Of a DNA stretch of 64,000 nucleotides, positions 21,469-33,938 are shown in pieces (positions within the stretch are counted from its first letter, which is position 1; every line of letters begins with the position of its first letter). The DNA lies in the NCBI RefSeq assembly GCF_002775205.1, contig NC_036461.1:9709015-9773014 (forward strand), written 5' to 3'. Made by a program: the position numbers and the translations under genes. The notes beneath the pieces are model-generated. The model saw only the letters and a program-made list of their open reading frames with translations. It had not been told where the DNA came from and did no database searches. This DNA is from Xiphophorus maculatus (Eukaryota > Chordata > Actinopteri > Cyprinodontiformes > Poeciliidae).

Positions 21469-23800
21469 ATGATGAATCAGACCACCGGTTACGTGGAAAT
21501 TGCTGCCATTTACAATGATAGTATCATCCTTGGGAATGGCAGCATGGGCATCCTGATCATTCCCAAACCCATGAACACAGCCATTAATATTTTGACCTTG
21601 ATCATCCTCTTCATCACCATGATTTCCCTCGGCTGCACGATGGAGATCTCCAAAATTAAGGCCCATCTTCTCAAGCCAAAAGGGGTAGCCATTGCTTTGC
21701 TGGCCCAGTTCTGCGTAATGCCCCTGACTGCTTTCTCTTTGACCAAAATCCTCCGGATGGATCCAATTAAGGCTGTAACTGTACTCATCTGTGGCTGCTG
21801 TCCAGGAGGAAGCTTATCAAACATTTTTTCTCTCTTAGTAAAAGGTGACATGAATCTCAGGTAAACCTAGACAAATATGCAATTTTTTTACACAATTGTA
21901 AGAAAAACTGCTCCTATTTCACCTATTTGAAATTCTTGCAGTATCGTCATGACAACTTGCTCCAGCATCGCTGCCTTGGTTCTCATGCCTCTGCTGCTGT
22001 ACATCTTCAGCCAGGGCTTCACTGGTCTGAAAGATGCTGTTCCTTATGTCGGCATCATCACTGCTCTTGTTTTTACCCTGTTGCCTTGTGCTATCGGCAT
22101 TTTCATCAACCACTACAAACCAAATTACTCTGCAACTGTAACAAATGTAAGTAATCAAACAAAGATTTCTTTTGTATGAATCTTATTTGCAGCTTAAGCA
22201 TGATTTCTGCCAGTTGCCTGAAATGACAATTAAGCATTTTGGGGCCAAGAGAACAAAATCCATGAGATTTGACTTTTCATCGAAGAACAGTGTTTAATCA
22301 CAATGACCTTTTATCCATCACTGATGATATCCAGGAATTTTCAAAACATCTGTGTTTTATGATATGACGTTTTATGAATATAAATTAGGCTAATCTGCTT
22401 ACTTACAAATTAAAAAGTATTCTAATAACAAACCCTGAGCCGGAAATTTGGTATGTGTACTGTTGCCCATTTGTGGAAGAGCTACAGAGAAAGCAGAGAG
22501 GGGGAACTCATTCTTGCACACAATGATGAACTGAGGTTGATGCTCAGGATGCCAAGACAGAACAGTGCAAGCCAAATGTTTGTTAGTGTTGGAGTCCCCA
22601 CCTGTCACGCTACATTGCTCAATCTGACGTGCAGTTGTATACGTAAGCTAAAGGGCTCTATAAATAGTATAATTGTATTTATAATTTGTTAAGGCACATG
22701 CTATGAACAAATTACTCAGGAAACAGTTGAACTAACTGAATAAAGCTGCTATTACAAAGATTTGTTTAAAACTAAAATTCAACTCTTGGAGGAGGCAGCA
22801 GGTCAAAAACCTGGTACTGACTGCAAAAGATCTGCAGCAAGACTTGGTGTCAGCAACCACTGAAATTTTAGTTTCCACAGGAAGACTTACTAAGTGTTAG
22901 TATATTATAATTGCCATTTCAATTCTTTAGTGAAATGACTGACCCATGTGACATTGCTTATTTGACAGGTTGGTCTCAGCATCCTGATAATATCCAGCAT
23001 CATAGTTTCTGTCCTTTCTGGTCTCGCTGTGAAGGATGTAATATGGATGATCCTCATGCCAGACGTCCTTGCTGTGACTGCACTGATGCCTCTGATTGGT
23101 TTTATAATGGGATATATCATGTCGGTCATTTGCAGACTCAGCCCACAGTAGGTTAAAACATGTTACTCATCAGTTAATTCAGTAAACAAGCAGGTTATGG
23201 CTTAGTTTCATGCAAAAATAAATAAATCTTCAGCTCATATAGCTCTACAGTATCAAACACTATTTGTTCTTTAGGTAGAAGAGGAGACAAACATGCTTTA
23301 GCAACTTAAATATGAAACCAATTCCTTATTACTAAATTCCACCTCATCACTTTCTACAATAACAGTGCATTGAAGCACTGAGCTTCTAAAAATTACTTCA
23401 CCCCCTTTTCTTAGATGCAGCAGAACCATCTCCATGGAGACAGGGTGTCAAAACATCCAGCTGTGCACCACCATTCTTAAGGTGGCCTTTTCTCCACAGT
23501 CCATTGGACCCTTGTTTTTATTCCCCTTGTTGTACATCACGTTCCAGTGTGCAGAGGCCCTCCTTCTGGCATTGTGCTTCAAATGTTACCAAAGAGTCAC
23601 GGCACCACATGGAGGTAAGTTTTGGAACAACATGTCTTATGTGAGCAAGGCTGAAAGAACAGGGTCAAATGACCAATATGGCAATCGCCTGCAATTTATA
23701 ATAACTTGAAGCAAATCAAAACACATGTTTTTTTTTTTCTTATTCAGATCCAAACAAATGGGAGAATGTTGATGCCATAAAAGAAGAGGTGAAACAATGA
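21469..23800 (+). CDS. slc10a1: Sodium/bile acid cotransporter NTCP, five coding exons
   Basis: SLC10A1 imports conjugated bile acids with sodium across the basolateral hepatocyte membrane. Coding exons: 21469-21860, 21942-22146, 22969-23147, 23415-23614 and 23748-23800; the sum is 1029 bases, 342 residues (human about 349). ATGATG at 21469 opens MMNQTTGY, with N-glycosylation sites (NQT, NDS, NGS) in the extracellular N-terminus, as in the family. Multiple hydrophobic helices follow. Family landmarks are GCTMEI, the sodium-site loop [23 protein letters not shown], and [16 protein letters not shown]. The closest family match I can recall is SLC10A1 rather than SLC10A2, in keeping with its place near susd6 as on human 14q24. 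Intron 2 carries a Tc1 fragment. Confidence 0.9.
22740..22910 (+). mobile_element. Tc1/mariner fossil fragment in slc10a1 intron 2
   Basis: 'actgcaaaagatctgcagcaagacttggtg', 'cagcaaccactgaaattttagtttccacag' and 'gaagacttactaagtg' match the helix-turn-helix region of a second teleost Tc1-like subfamily, different from the one that dominates this window. Only about 170 bases remain. Confidence 0.5.
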
Positions 23801-26800
23801 TCTACAAAGAGACCAATGCACTCTTGGAGAAACTACTTAAAAAGGTGTGCCATTATTCAAACCTGTGACATTGACTGAAAGTCTGCCAAAGCCTTGGCAG
23901 TCAAAAATATCTGCTGTCACAGCCAGCAGTTCCTGTAGTTCCACAAATGTTGACTTTTTTTTAGCTTTATAAGCAACAATTGTGTTTGAGAAACACTCTC
24001 AGATTATGTTAATTTCAATAAGCTTTATTATCCTGAAAAGGGATTATTCCATTTCATTGTATTATTGCAAAACATCTTTCTAACTGTGAGAGAGGAATGC
24101 TGGGCTAATCATAAAACTAACTTTAACACTGACTGATAATGTGTCTGAAATCTTTCTGTGTGCAAAAACCGTTTGTTTGCTTTCAAATGCCTCTGCTCTC
24201 CGAGATTTATATTAGCACCACAATACATTAAAGATCTGCTTTTATTGTATCAACCTTCCAGACCTCTCAGGTCTTCCGGTTCTGGCCTGCTCTGCATCCC
24301 CAGAACCAGAACCAAACGAGGAGAAGCAGCTTTCAGCATCTATGCACCACAAATTTGGAACAAACTTCCAGAAAACTGTAAAACAGCTGAAACACTGACT
24401 TCTTTTAAATCTCAACTAAAAACCCACCTGTTTAGAATTGTATTTGAAATGTAATCAATTACAAATTCATTGATGGAACTTGACTTAATGCTTTGTTTTG
24501 ATTATTCATTCTATATTGCATTGTGTTTCTGTGTTTGTAATGATGTAAAGCACTTTGAAATGTCTTGCTGCTGAAATGTGCTATACAAATACAATTTGAT
24601 TGATTGATTGATTAAAAATCTTTACAGAATTTGGTAATCTTCTGTATATTTATTAGTGTGGGAGAAGACCAAGATGCTCAAAGATCTTTACATGCCTTAC
24701 ATCCAGAATGCCAGTGAAAACTGCAGTTAAAAAAATGGTAAAATACTATGATGATGGTTGACTGTAGAACATTAATTAAATCTTTGGTAAGTTTCCCTTT
24801 AAGAATCGTAAAACAATGTTTTGAAAACAAGAACTTGGTGCACAGGTTTGATTTTGACCTAGAATTTTCCATAATCCAAAGAAGATCAAATTGAACTCAC
24901 AAAGTCAAATATGTGCATAGTAATTGTGGATTAGCAAATTGCATCTCAACAACATGCTTTTTGTAGCTTTCAGCAAGCCTTTGGCATAATTCAGCATGAC
25001 CTCAGACTTGTTTTCATTAAAATTCAGAAACTTCTGTGCCTTCAAATTATTATGTGAACTGAGTCAGCAATACACATTTGGTGGCAAATAAACCTCTGCG
25101 TAAAAAGGAAATGTTCTGCTTCCACAAAACAACAGGTACAAAGAAAAAAAGAAGAGGTCCATGAATGGAGTCTTACAGCATCCCTCATGGAAGGTTAAAA
25201 ACAGAGGAGTTACATTTTTTTTATGATAATACAAAACTTTACATCTGAAATTTAGGAAAACATTGGAGACCTAGACTCTCATAGTTCCTGTCTAGAGATG
25301 ATGACCTCATGATTTGCCATACCAAAAGCTGCTATTCAATACAGCAGCACAAGAGTCTGTTGCCAAAAGGAATTCACTAAAATCTACCAAAAGATCAGGC
25401 ATATTTATACATGATAATGACATTTGATTTTGGTAGATAATTTATTTTGAGTAACAATTCTTTGCAATAAATCCTATACTGCCAGAGAGCCTATTTATTG
25501 ACCTAGTAAGAAAAATGTATTTGAAGTTTGAGCAGCAGAACTGAGTACGTGGGTGGAGACAATGAAAAAATGCCAAATCCTCTCTGCCAATCTCAAACGC
25601 CATATTTTGCAAGTAACTCGTTTTGTCAATAGATTGGATGATCGAAGTTTGAAGAAACAAGACAGAATTCAACAATTTATTCATTTAGTAAAAAGGGGGC
25701 TCAGCAGTGCATGGGGGATCTTATACAACCACAACAACCAGGCACCTCCTCCTGGTGCTGATCACCAGCTGGGTCACGCAGCTGGCGATGGAATCTCATT
25801 CTTTGACCACAATTTGTTGAAAGTGGGTCAATGAGATCAGATTGGTATGAATAGCATGCAAAAAATATGCAGTAAGATTGAGGTCAGGATGTTCCACTTC
25901 AATTTCCAGTTTCTAACAATCAACCAAACACTATTTTCTTGCTTTTAACTATATTACTTTCTTGTGTCAAAATTCAGTAAGATTGTTTCTGGTAAAAACA
26001 TTCTGCCTGAAAAAACCCCAACAAAAACAAACAAACAAAAAAACATATCTATAAAGGCCTAAAATGAATATTACATTCATGCCATGAAATTTATGGAAAC
26101 ATTTCACCATAAGACAAGTGATGTGAAAACAGCACCAAAAATGATAAAAGCAGATTGAACACATCAAATAATATTTAATCAAATGTACATGATATATACA
26201 GAATAATCAGACCTTAATTATTATTTTTTTTACATATATCAGAACGCAGCTGTAACAAAAACATACACCTTTTAATCTAAAAGTAAACTCAGTGGAAAGG
26301 TCAAATAAAGCAAACACTGAAATTACACTGATCTGTACATATGTTCTTTTTGCTATCTTGCTTTTTCTGACGGACGTATCTGCCCAAACACTTTACGTCA
26401 CATCTGACGTTACGGCATCCAAAGGAAAATGAACTACAAACTACCTTTGAGAGACTACACGAGCTGCAGAGGCATCACAACAGCTGATCAACAGCTTTCT
26501 CGGCACAAATAAATAAACACGTTTTAGGCTTGAAGCAGGAGTTTCCCAGCAGCCTCAATAACTTAACAAAATACAATATCTTCAGGTGAGGTGTTTCACA
26601 ATGCCACAGATAATCAATCACTAAGCAGTGAGGGCATTTTACTGACATTCACTTTTAAAACTCCTTATTTCACATAATATAGATACCTGTGCATAGAAGT
26701 GGAAAGCTAAGGCCTTATAAGGGAAAGAATATGAGCATGACGAGGGAAAACCAGAAGGAGAAATAGGATGGATTTAGTATTACCCTACATATTGACATGT

Positions 26801-27261
26801 AACTGTTGACTAAAACTTCCAAATGTTAGAAGAAAACACTATAAGCTTTTACTACTTCAATAGTAATGTGGGTTCATGCATCTTAGCAAATGTGTTTCTT
26901 AAGTGACGTGTGATTTATGTAAATAGTAAACAAGTCAGATTTTTGTTTTTACAAAATGAGTTTACAGATTTGCTCAATAAACTGCAAAGCGTCATTTTTA
27001 AGACACGTTCATTCATTCCAACCTGCCTCCTCCTTTCATTTTTTTCTGCATTTTCAGAAAGTAGACAAACGTACACACTGTTGGAATGCCTAATTTAAGC
27101 ATATGTACATGTAATTTCCTCATCTGTATTCCTTTGGGATGGTCAGATGAACCATGTTCAGAGTGAATGAGTGCTTCACTCATTAACCAGCGTCATCTCT
27201 GCTGATAAAAGTCTGTTAACCAGTAAAGGTCAGCACTGGTGACTTGTCTCTTCTGTATGCT
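23801..27261. other. slc10a1-susd6 intergenic DNA and 3' UTRs
   Basis: The slc10a1 3' UTR begins at 23801; susd6 transcripts end somewhere to the left of 27262, perhaps near 26170, where AT-rich sequence with poly(A)-signal-like motifs begins. Between them are the LINE copy and AT-rich DNA. A G+C-richer patch at 25730-25790 ('ctcctcctggtgctgatcaccagctgggtcacgcagctgg') resembles dispersed fish repeats I cannot name. No gene is seen. Confidence 0.45.
24213..24616 (+). mobile_element. 5'-truncated L2/CR1-type LINE, 3' end with (TTGA)n tail
   Basis: The open frame at 24213-24453 encodes the C-terminal end of the LINE polyprotein: APQYIKDLLLLYQPSRPLR, CIPRTRTKRGEAAFS, APQIWNKLPENC, FKSQLKTHLFRI. 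It is followed by the family's 3' UTR ('aaagcactttgaaatg', 'gctatacaaata') and ends in 'tgattgattgattgatt'. The 5' break at 24213 is the usual result of incomplete reverse transcription. It is almost identical to the copy at 35838-36320. Confidence 0.8.
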
Positions 27262-30200
27262 TCAGGCCTCCTTCAGTAATGGCATATCTATGGAAAAAAA
27301 AAAAAAGTTAACTGTGTCTGGGAGTATATGAATAAATTAGAATATCACTGGGAAGCTAAAATAAATAATTCAATTCAAAAGGTGAAACTCATATTACATA
27401 CAGTTAAAACATGATGTTAGCATATACTGAGTAAAAAGGCACATCAACTTTAAAATGATTGGCGTCTGAAAATAAAACAAACCAAACCTTGCTGTTTTAG
27501 GTCAGTTAGGATTACCAAACTTATTTCCTAGTTGATGTTTCTACATGTTGCCTCAATATTTTTATACACTATGGCGAAAGACTTCCATTTTGAATCAATC
27601 AAGTTTCCACAAGGTATGTTTAAAAAATGTCCCTGAATGCATTTAGAAATTTTAAATTGGATTTTTAACAATGACTTCTTTTCTGAGTGGCCTTTTAGCC
27701 CAGGTTGAAATAAGACATGTTTCACTATGTATACTGACATTCTAACCTGCTTCAACACACATATTTATATGGTATTTTACTGATGTTCTGGGGTGGATAC
27801 TCATATTTCCTGTATTGTACCATGAATTGGCTTTCCACTTGTTTATTTTTCTTTGAACAGATGAATATGGCACCCTGACATGTCTGGAAATTGTACTCAA
27901 TGATGACCCAAACTTTTTGGAAGTTGTTGAGTCTCTCCCTGACATCATCATCAGTTTTCCCAAATTGTTTAAAGGCATATAAATCTTAATGAACTTAAGC
28001 TTTGACTGTGAAAAAGTTATCTCTCATGTGTTAGACAGGCATTTATCAAATAGAAATAATTTAAGTAATCATAACAGATTTTAAAACACTACAGTTTCAT
28101 CTAATCTAACATCAGACATGGAGAAAAATGTTTGTGTAATAATTTTTTACCATCAGAGTAATCCATCTCAGAGTCTAGCGACAGGCTGTGTTGGTCACTG
28201 CCTGCAGATGCCCTTCTACGTGCAGCGGCGGTGCATCCAGTTGCACCTGCATGCTCCAGAATCCAACCGGAAGACAACGGTGAGGAAGAGGAGGACTGCA
28301 ACACAGGGTGAACGACAGGCATCTCGGACTGCTGCTGTTTGAGAGAAGATGGCCTCGACGGGCCGGCCTCTAGTGCTGAGGCATGCTGACCCTCAGACAA
28401 CACTATCTGGACTCTGGACTCTGGGCTGAGTGTGGAAGCTCCACTGCTGCTTACAGCCTCCTCGTAGGAAGGAAGAGTCACCTGGACCCCTTCCACCATG
28501 ATGGAGACAGGCTGCCCCGATACCCCATGGTCACGTCTACGGAAATAATTTACAATTTGTTCATATGTTTTTACAAAGAGCAGATTCAAGATAATATTCG
28601 GAAGGACAACTCACCGATGAAAGGACTTGAGTTTAGGCTGCAAAAGTACAAACAGCACCACCAGCAGCAGGATTAAAGCCACTGAACTTGCTGTGGAAGC
28701 AACTATGGACAACGCTGGCATTCCCAAAGGCAAAGTTGGAATGTGGTCTTTGGGGCAAAGAATCAATCAACATAGTTATCGTGCTGCAAACATTAGCATA
28801 TTAAAGGTTTATATGTGTCACATTCTTTACCTTGCTCCATGACACAGCTTATCTTCATTTGGTTGTCCCACTGGCCGTACTGGCAGGTAAGATATTTATA
28901 GTCTCCTTTCAGAACATAACCTTCTTCGCAGAAGTATTCAATCACACTGCCGTGAGAAAGTCTTCGGCACGGGGATGGGTGGCATGTGTAGCCTCCGTTC
29001 TCTGGCTGATATGGAGAATCACACACTATGTGGGAAAATATAAAAGAAGCATATGTCTATTATATAACACACCAGGTAAAAAGCAGTCAAACAGCATTAT
29101 CAAAAAATAGGAAGGAATAGCAATGAAGTTGATACTCTGGGCAAAATATGGAGTTCAAAGACGAGTAATGATGCATCTTTACCGTCACTTTGTATACAGC
29201 GAGGAGGTTCTGAGGACCAGTGTCCAGGTGTGGTACAGGTGAGGATGCTGGCTCCATCCAACAGGTAACCGGATTCACAGCTATACTGCAGCACTGACCC
29301 CACCGGGAACAAGCTACTGTTCATGTCAGTTAGGTTAGTTAAAGCATGTTCAACCATCGAGGGTCTTACACAGCCTTAAAAAAACGACACAATAATAAAT
29401 AAAAAGGTATCAGTGACAAATGTACTTCTTTTGCAGAGTTCTTTTTTAGTTATGTAACTCTTCAAATATTTTTATAGTAGTTCATCCACCTTGTTTAATA
29501 ACACAAGTGACTGGCGATATGTTGTCCCATTTTTCGTAGCGACAGGTTCTGAATTTGTAGTCTCCTTTGAGAATGTAACCTTCATCACAGAAATACTCCA
29601 CGACAGTGCCATGAGAAAATCGTCTGCATGGGGATGGGTGGCAGGTGTAGCCTCCGTTTTCTGGCTGATATGGAGGCTGGCAAACTGCCAATGAAAGAAA
29701 AAGTGACATTTTCAAAACCTACAGTAAACACTTCTAGTACACTCAGAAAGGCATCCCATGTGTACCGTCATTGCGTATGCAGCGAGGAAGATTAGAGGAC
29801 CAGTCTCCGATCGAAGTGCAGGTGAGGATGCTGCGACCAACCAGCAGGTAACCTGGATCACAGCTGTACTGCAGCACTGTGCCCACTGGAAACAAGCTCC
29901 TGTTGGTGTCCGTCAGATTAGTTGAACCGTGTTGCACCACAGAGGGTCTAATGCAACCTTAAATAAATGTGACATGGGAAAAAATCTGATTGTTAATTGG
30001 TCTTTTGTTCATTGTTTTGAGAGTAAAAGATTATAAAAGTACCAAAAAATAATCTACTATTGACTGAAAAACTGGCAGATATAATGGTTCTGACCACTAA
30101 CCAGTAAACTGGAACTCAAAAACAATCTTTGCCCAATCAGTGAACACACATTGCTACCATGTTAGATTGACATCTTGTTTCAGTGAGGAAGCTGTCATTG

Positions 30201-33035
30201 CCCAAAAGATGATTCAATTAGCTATTGTTCAGTTTTTTTCTGAGACATTTCAAGAAACCCGTCTTGATTATTCAGGCTGCGAGAGAGTGAGAGAGAGCTA
30301 CACTTCCAGCAGATAATGTGCAAGCTAAACGGAATACAAAAAAGATGCTCTGTCTTTCACAAAGGTTAAGGAGATTTTAGCCGAGCACCAATAATTTCTT
30401 TGACAGAAATATCTTCTGTCTTCCATCCCTACTGCTTAGTCCAGACATATGGAGAATACAGCAGATTGTGGTCACATGCAGAACGCAATCAGTATTTGAA
30501 ATGTTGGTCTCTTGGGAACCTTCCTGATCAGCTTCTTCTTCTATCTTTTCTGTTATTTTGGAGAATTGGCCAGTGTTGAAATGTCAATATTTATACTATA
30601 CCATCTGAAAAAAAGTGAAATGTTTTCAACATTTCATTTTTGAGCAGTCACTCTGAGCAGTTTGTTTTATGATGAATTTTAAAAGTTTCAATTCAATTCA
30701 GTTTGTATATAAAGTGCAAATTTATACAACATGTTGTCTCAAAGCACTTAAAAAGTAATATCTCATGTGAAATTTTTATGCGTTTTTAAGTTATTATGGT
30801 CTCATCATTTTATGGGAAAAGCTCAGCATTTTAACATTAATTGAAAGCTTCTGTAAATAAATAAAACTCATTAATTTATGAAGGATGGAAAAAGTATCTG
30901 AATGCTGTTTATATCTTTCTTTGTTATAGTTCTCTAGGAGAATTCAGAATCACCCAAATCTAGATCAAAGTTTTACTAAAACCAGGGATTGCCAGTCTGC
31001 TATTAAATTTTGAACAAATTTTAAACATTTATTATTTTGGTGACAGGTGTGTATTTAGGACAAACAGATTAAAAACTGTAATATATTGACCAACCTTTGC
31101 TTACACAACTGATCTGCATTGGTCCGTCCCACTGTCCATCCTGACACGTCAGGTAGGGATAATCTCCACTGAGAGCAAAGCCCTCATTACAGATGAACTC
31201 TATTATAGTGCCATGTGAAAACAATCGACATGGGGATGGATGGCAGGTGTAGCCCCCATTCTCAGGTTTGGAGAGGGGTAGGCATGCTGATGAGGGAAAA
31301 GCACAACATACAAATCAGCAGCGCAGCTTTAAAAGTTGCTTATATGTTGGCAAATTGGTCAAAAAATCTGCAGTTTTAGAAACTCGAGAGCAGGATAATT
31401 AAAACTCGATAATGTAGAAAATGAAGTTATGAGAATCAGATGGCAGTCTGGTTGATAGAGAAAAGTAGCTTCGAGTGCCTTACCACCACTTCGTATACAC
31501 TGAGGAGGTTCTGAGGACCACCGGCCTGATGTGGTGCAGGTAAGGATGCTGGGTCCATCTGGCAAGTAACCGGGGTCACAGTTGTACTGCAGCACTGTGC
31601 CCACTGGGAACAAGCCTCTGTTGGTCTCTGTGAGGTTTACCCAGCTGTTCTGGACCATGTAAGGCCTCACACATCCTGAGAAAGAAAGGAGTGGAGAGAA
31701 AGGGACTTCTGAGAAAATGCGTAATTAAAACAACAAATATGTTCCAAGCTTTGAGAGTCTGGAATACAAAACACTAACACGGAAAAATAGAACAAACTTG
31801 ATTCAAGCTAGTTAAAACTCCATCTAAACGTTTTGTTGTCACACTAGAACCTTCAATATACTCTTTACAACTTTCTAACTGAGCTGTCTGCTGTGTTCCT
31901 TCGCCTTCATGATGCTGTTTGTTTACTAATGTTCTCTAACAAATCTCAGAGGACTTCATAGAATAGCTGAATTTATACTCACATTAAATTAGACACAGGT
32001 GAACTCTTTTTACTTATCAAGTGAATACTGGATTGGTTGTATTAAAAAGTATTTAGATGTGTTCTTTAGATGTATTTGGTCAAAAACACAAATTACTAGT
32101 AAAACAAAATAATAAAAATGCTAAATGGCCCAAGGTACACATTTTTATTAGTTACTGGATGTGAAACAAACAACCCAGTAGTGTGCACTACTATAGGAGA
32201 AATAGAAAAAATAAAAAGACGATCATTTTGACTTTAAACCTTCGGCGGTCACAAATTATTAGATTAGATTTATTGTCATAAAACGAGATTAATAGTACAG
32301 CTCTGTTAAGGATTTTACAATCAAACTGTCAAGACACATAAGCCTAGACAGACAATTATAAGTAATAAGTAACAACAATACATAAGCATTTGAACAGTAG
32401 AGTTAAATTACTAGCACAAGAGCACCACTGAACAAAACAGCAGATTAGGAGACAAATATTTTTTTATTGATGTGATAATGGAGTTGTCTCTTGTCTGTTG
32501 TTGCTATTATTATTGTGCAATGTCATTATCAATAATTTCATGATTAAAACATAACATTTATTTTTACTGACAAAATGTTTCAATGTTGAAATAAGATAAA
32601 TATTTACAAAATTAACATTTTATCATGTAGTTTCTATTCAACATAAACAATGCATGTATTTTACCATATTTAAATTCAATCATAATTAACTAATTATAGT
32701 TAAATAGAATTCATGCAATAATATACTTAATATTGTTATCAATACATACTGATGGTATGGATCTGAAAAAAAAAACAACAGCAGAAAAAAAAAAAAAACT
32801 ACAGAGTACTAAACACTAGACAAACATTAAGCCAAACAAATTAGGGATTACATATTACATGCACAAACAAATAAAACTTCGATTTACTCTAATGTGCAAA
32901 CATGAGCTCTGTCTTACCTGAACCTTGCCCAGTGGACGCTAGAGTCAGTACCAGCAGCAACACAAAGGACCGCTCGGTGGCTGAGGTGTGGGCCCAAAAG
33001 GCATTTGAAATTGACTCCAAAATTCCATTGCACAT
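27262..33035 (-). CDS. susd6: Sushi domain-containing protein 6 with six CCP modules, ten coding exons
   Basis: Exons: 32918-33035 (signal peptide, hydrophobic FVLLLVLTLAS), CCP1 31484-31675, CCP2 31095-31286, CCP3 29766-29957, CCP4 29490-29684, CCP5 29183-29374, CCP6 28831-29025, 28615-28747 (transmembrane, SIVASTASSVALILLLVVL, about residues 439-461), 28151-28536 (cytoplasmic) and 27262-27287 (ending DMPLLKEA). The sum is 1821 bases, 606 residues. Every CCP exon is 192 or 195 bases, phase 1-1, with four cysteines. CCP1/3/5 (type A, 'NLT..N..LFPVGTVLQY') alternate with CCP2/4/6 (type B, 'PENGGYTCHPSPCR...SHG'). Human SUSD6, as I recall, has one Sushi, of type B. The tail keeps VSIMVEGVQVTLPSYEEAV, SRVQIVLSEG and an LPSY motif like the WW-ligase-binding motifs in the human tail; human SUSD6 works with TMEM127 and WWP2 to reduce surface MHC-I and is p53-responsive. 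Whether the fish protein does so is inference. Confidence 0.9.
27740..27985 (-). mobile_element. Tc1-like transposase fossil in the last susd6 intron
   Basis: The frame contains SLSTISRHVRVPYSSVQ followed by RKINKWKA, the second helix-turn-helix of Tc1-type transposases ('ISK.L.VP.STVQ.IIKKWK'). Only the N-terminal DNA-binding part is present; the DDE catalytic part is missing. The stretch 27330-27410 next to it ('tatgaataaattagaatatcac') resembles another frequent fish element end. Confidence 0.7.
29958..31094. other. susd6 intron between CCP2 and CCP3
   Basis: At 1.1 kb this is by far the longest intron between CCP exons; the others are 80-200 bases. At 30688-30765 it holds a degenerate fish repeat end ('caattcaattcagtttgtatataaagtgcaaat...caaagcactt'), probably a LINE tail. 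No extra CCP exon was found in it. Confidence 0.5.
31870..32070 (-). mobile_element. Tc1-like fragment in susd6 intron 1
   Basis: Read on the plus strand, 'ctgtgttccttcgccttcatgatgctg', 'tttactaatgttctctaac', 'agaatagctgaatttatact' and 'gtgaactctttttactt' are the reverse of the transposase start and 5' leader of the common fish Tc1-like family. Only this end is present. Confidence 0.6.
32265..32460. repeat. Dispersed repeat beginning AGATTAGATTTATTGTCAT
   Basis: The opening motif is frequent in fish genomes as the tail of a LINE-like or SINE-like repeat whose consensus contains 'ttattgtcat'. It is followed by A-rich, diverged sequence. Family not determined. Confidence 0.35.
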
Positions 33036-33938
33036 CTTCCCCTTCGGAATCAACTCAACCTAACACCAAGGCGAGAACAATACAGTTATACATGTATCAT
33101 AACAGATACACAACAATAAAACAGACCATCTTCCACCGCCATCATATGCAGACACCTGCTTGGTGCAGGTACATTGCAGAGCTTGGAAAGCTGCCAGTAA
33201 AATGGGTGTGATTGTAGCGGTGATATAACTGAGCGCAATTACAGAGAGAAATATTTCATCCAGTACCGTTAAACAGACAAGACTAACTTCCCTAATTTTC
33301 GGTCATGTTCAGAAAAGGGGCTTTGAAGACCAAATGCTTATCATTTAACATATTTGTGACTCAAAGGCTCCACCTATTTCAGCACCTTAAAAACAAAACA
33401 TAGAATGATATTGTTAGCATATTGAGTTTTTCTAACATAAGTCGGACTCTAGAAACGGAATATTCCGCATGGCTTTGATAGATATGGTAAGCTAAGTGAA
33501 TCAATATTATCGTTCTTTGCTTGTTTCCTCTAAGCGCAGATTCAGCTGGATCATTTACTTACCACAAAAAACACGGCCTCCGAACCTCCTCCGTCACAAC
33601 CTCACGATTTAGACATTTAATAGCAATGTCTCAGCGAAGCTGAGGGAATTGTGTCTTTTTTTTGGTAGAAACCCGTAGGCTATGTATGAATCCGTTTGTT
33701 TGTAATATGAGCAGCGCAGCGGTACTGAGCTAGCCGCTGGCTACCTTCCGAGCTGAAGCCGCTGCGCTAGCTACTGCTGGCTGCTTAGCTTCACCGTCAG
33801 CTGTGTCTGAGAAACAACATCCGGGGAGTGTTTGCGTCCGTAGTTACCGACCGTTTACAAGGGGGAGAAACTGTTGACAAGGGCTTGTTGCAGTTAGACT
33901 GCTCCATATTTATAGTTAGCGAATCAGTAAATAATGCA
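33036..33938. promoter_or_regulatory. Shared head-to-head promoter region of susd6 and fsip1
   Basis: The start codons of susd6 (minus, 33035) and fsip1 (plus, 33939) are only 903 bases apart and point away from each other. The middle, about 33560-33850, is more CpG-rich ('cggcctccg', 'gcagcgcagcggta', 'gccgctgcgctagc', 'gtgtttgcgtccgtag') than its flanks, as expected of a bidirectional promoter. There is no TATA box. The stretch also holds both 5' UTRs; their exact starts cannot be read from the sequence. Confidence 0.6.

Larger units (their letters stand above)
31676..32917. other. susd6 intron 1 with repeats
   Basis: It contains a Tc1-like fragment (31870-32070), a fish repeat at 32265-32450 beginning 'agattagatttattgtcat', and AT-rich DNA. 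I see no further coding exon. Confidence 0.5.

Noticed and set aside
28118-28676. Plus-strand frames across susd6 exons
   Set aside because: Antisense shadows of the cytoplasmic and transmembrane exons of susd6.
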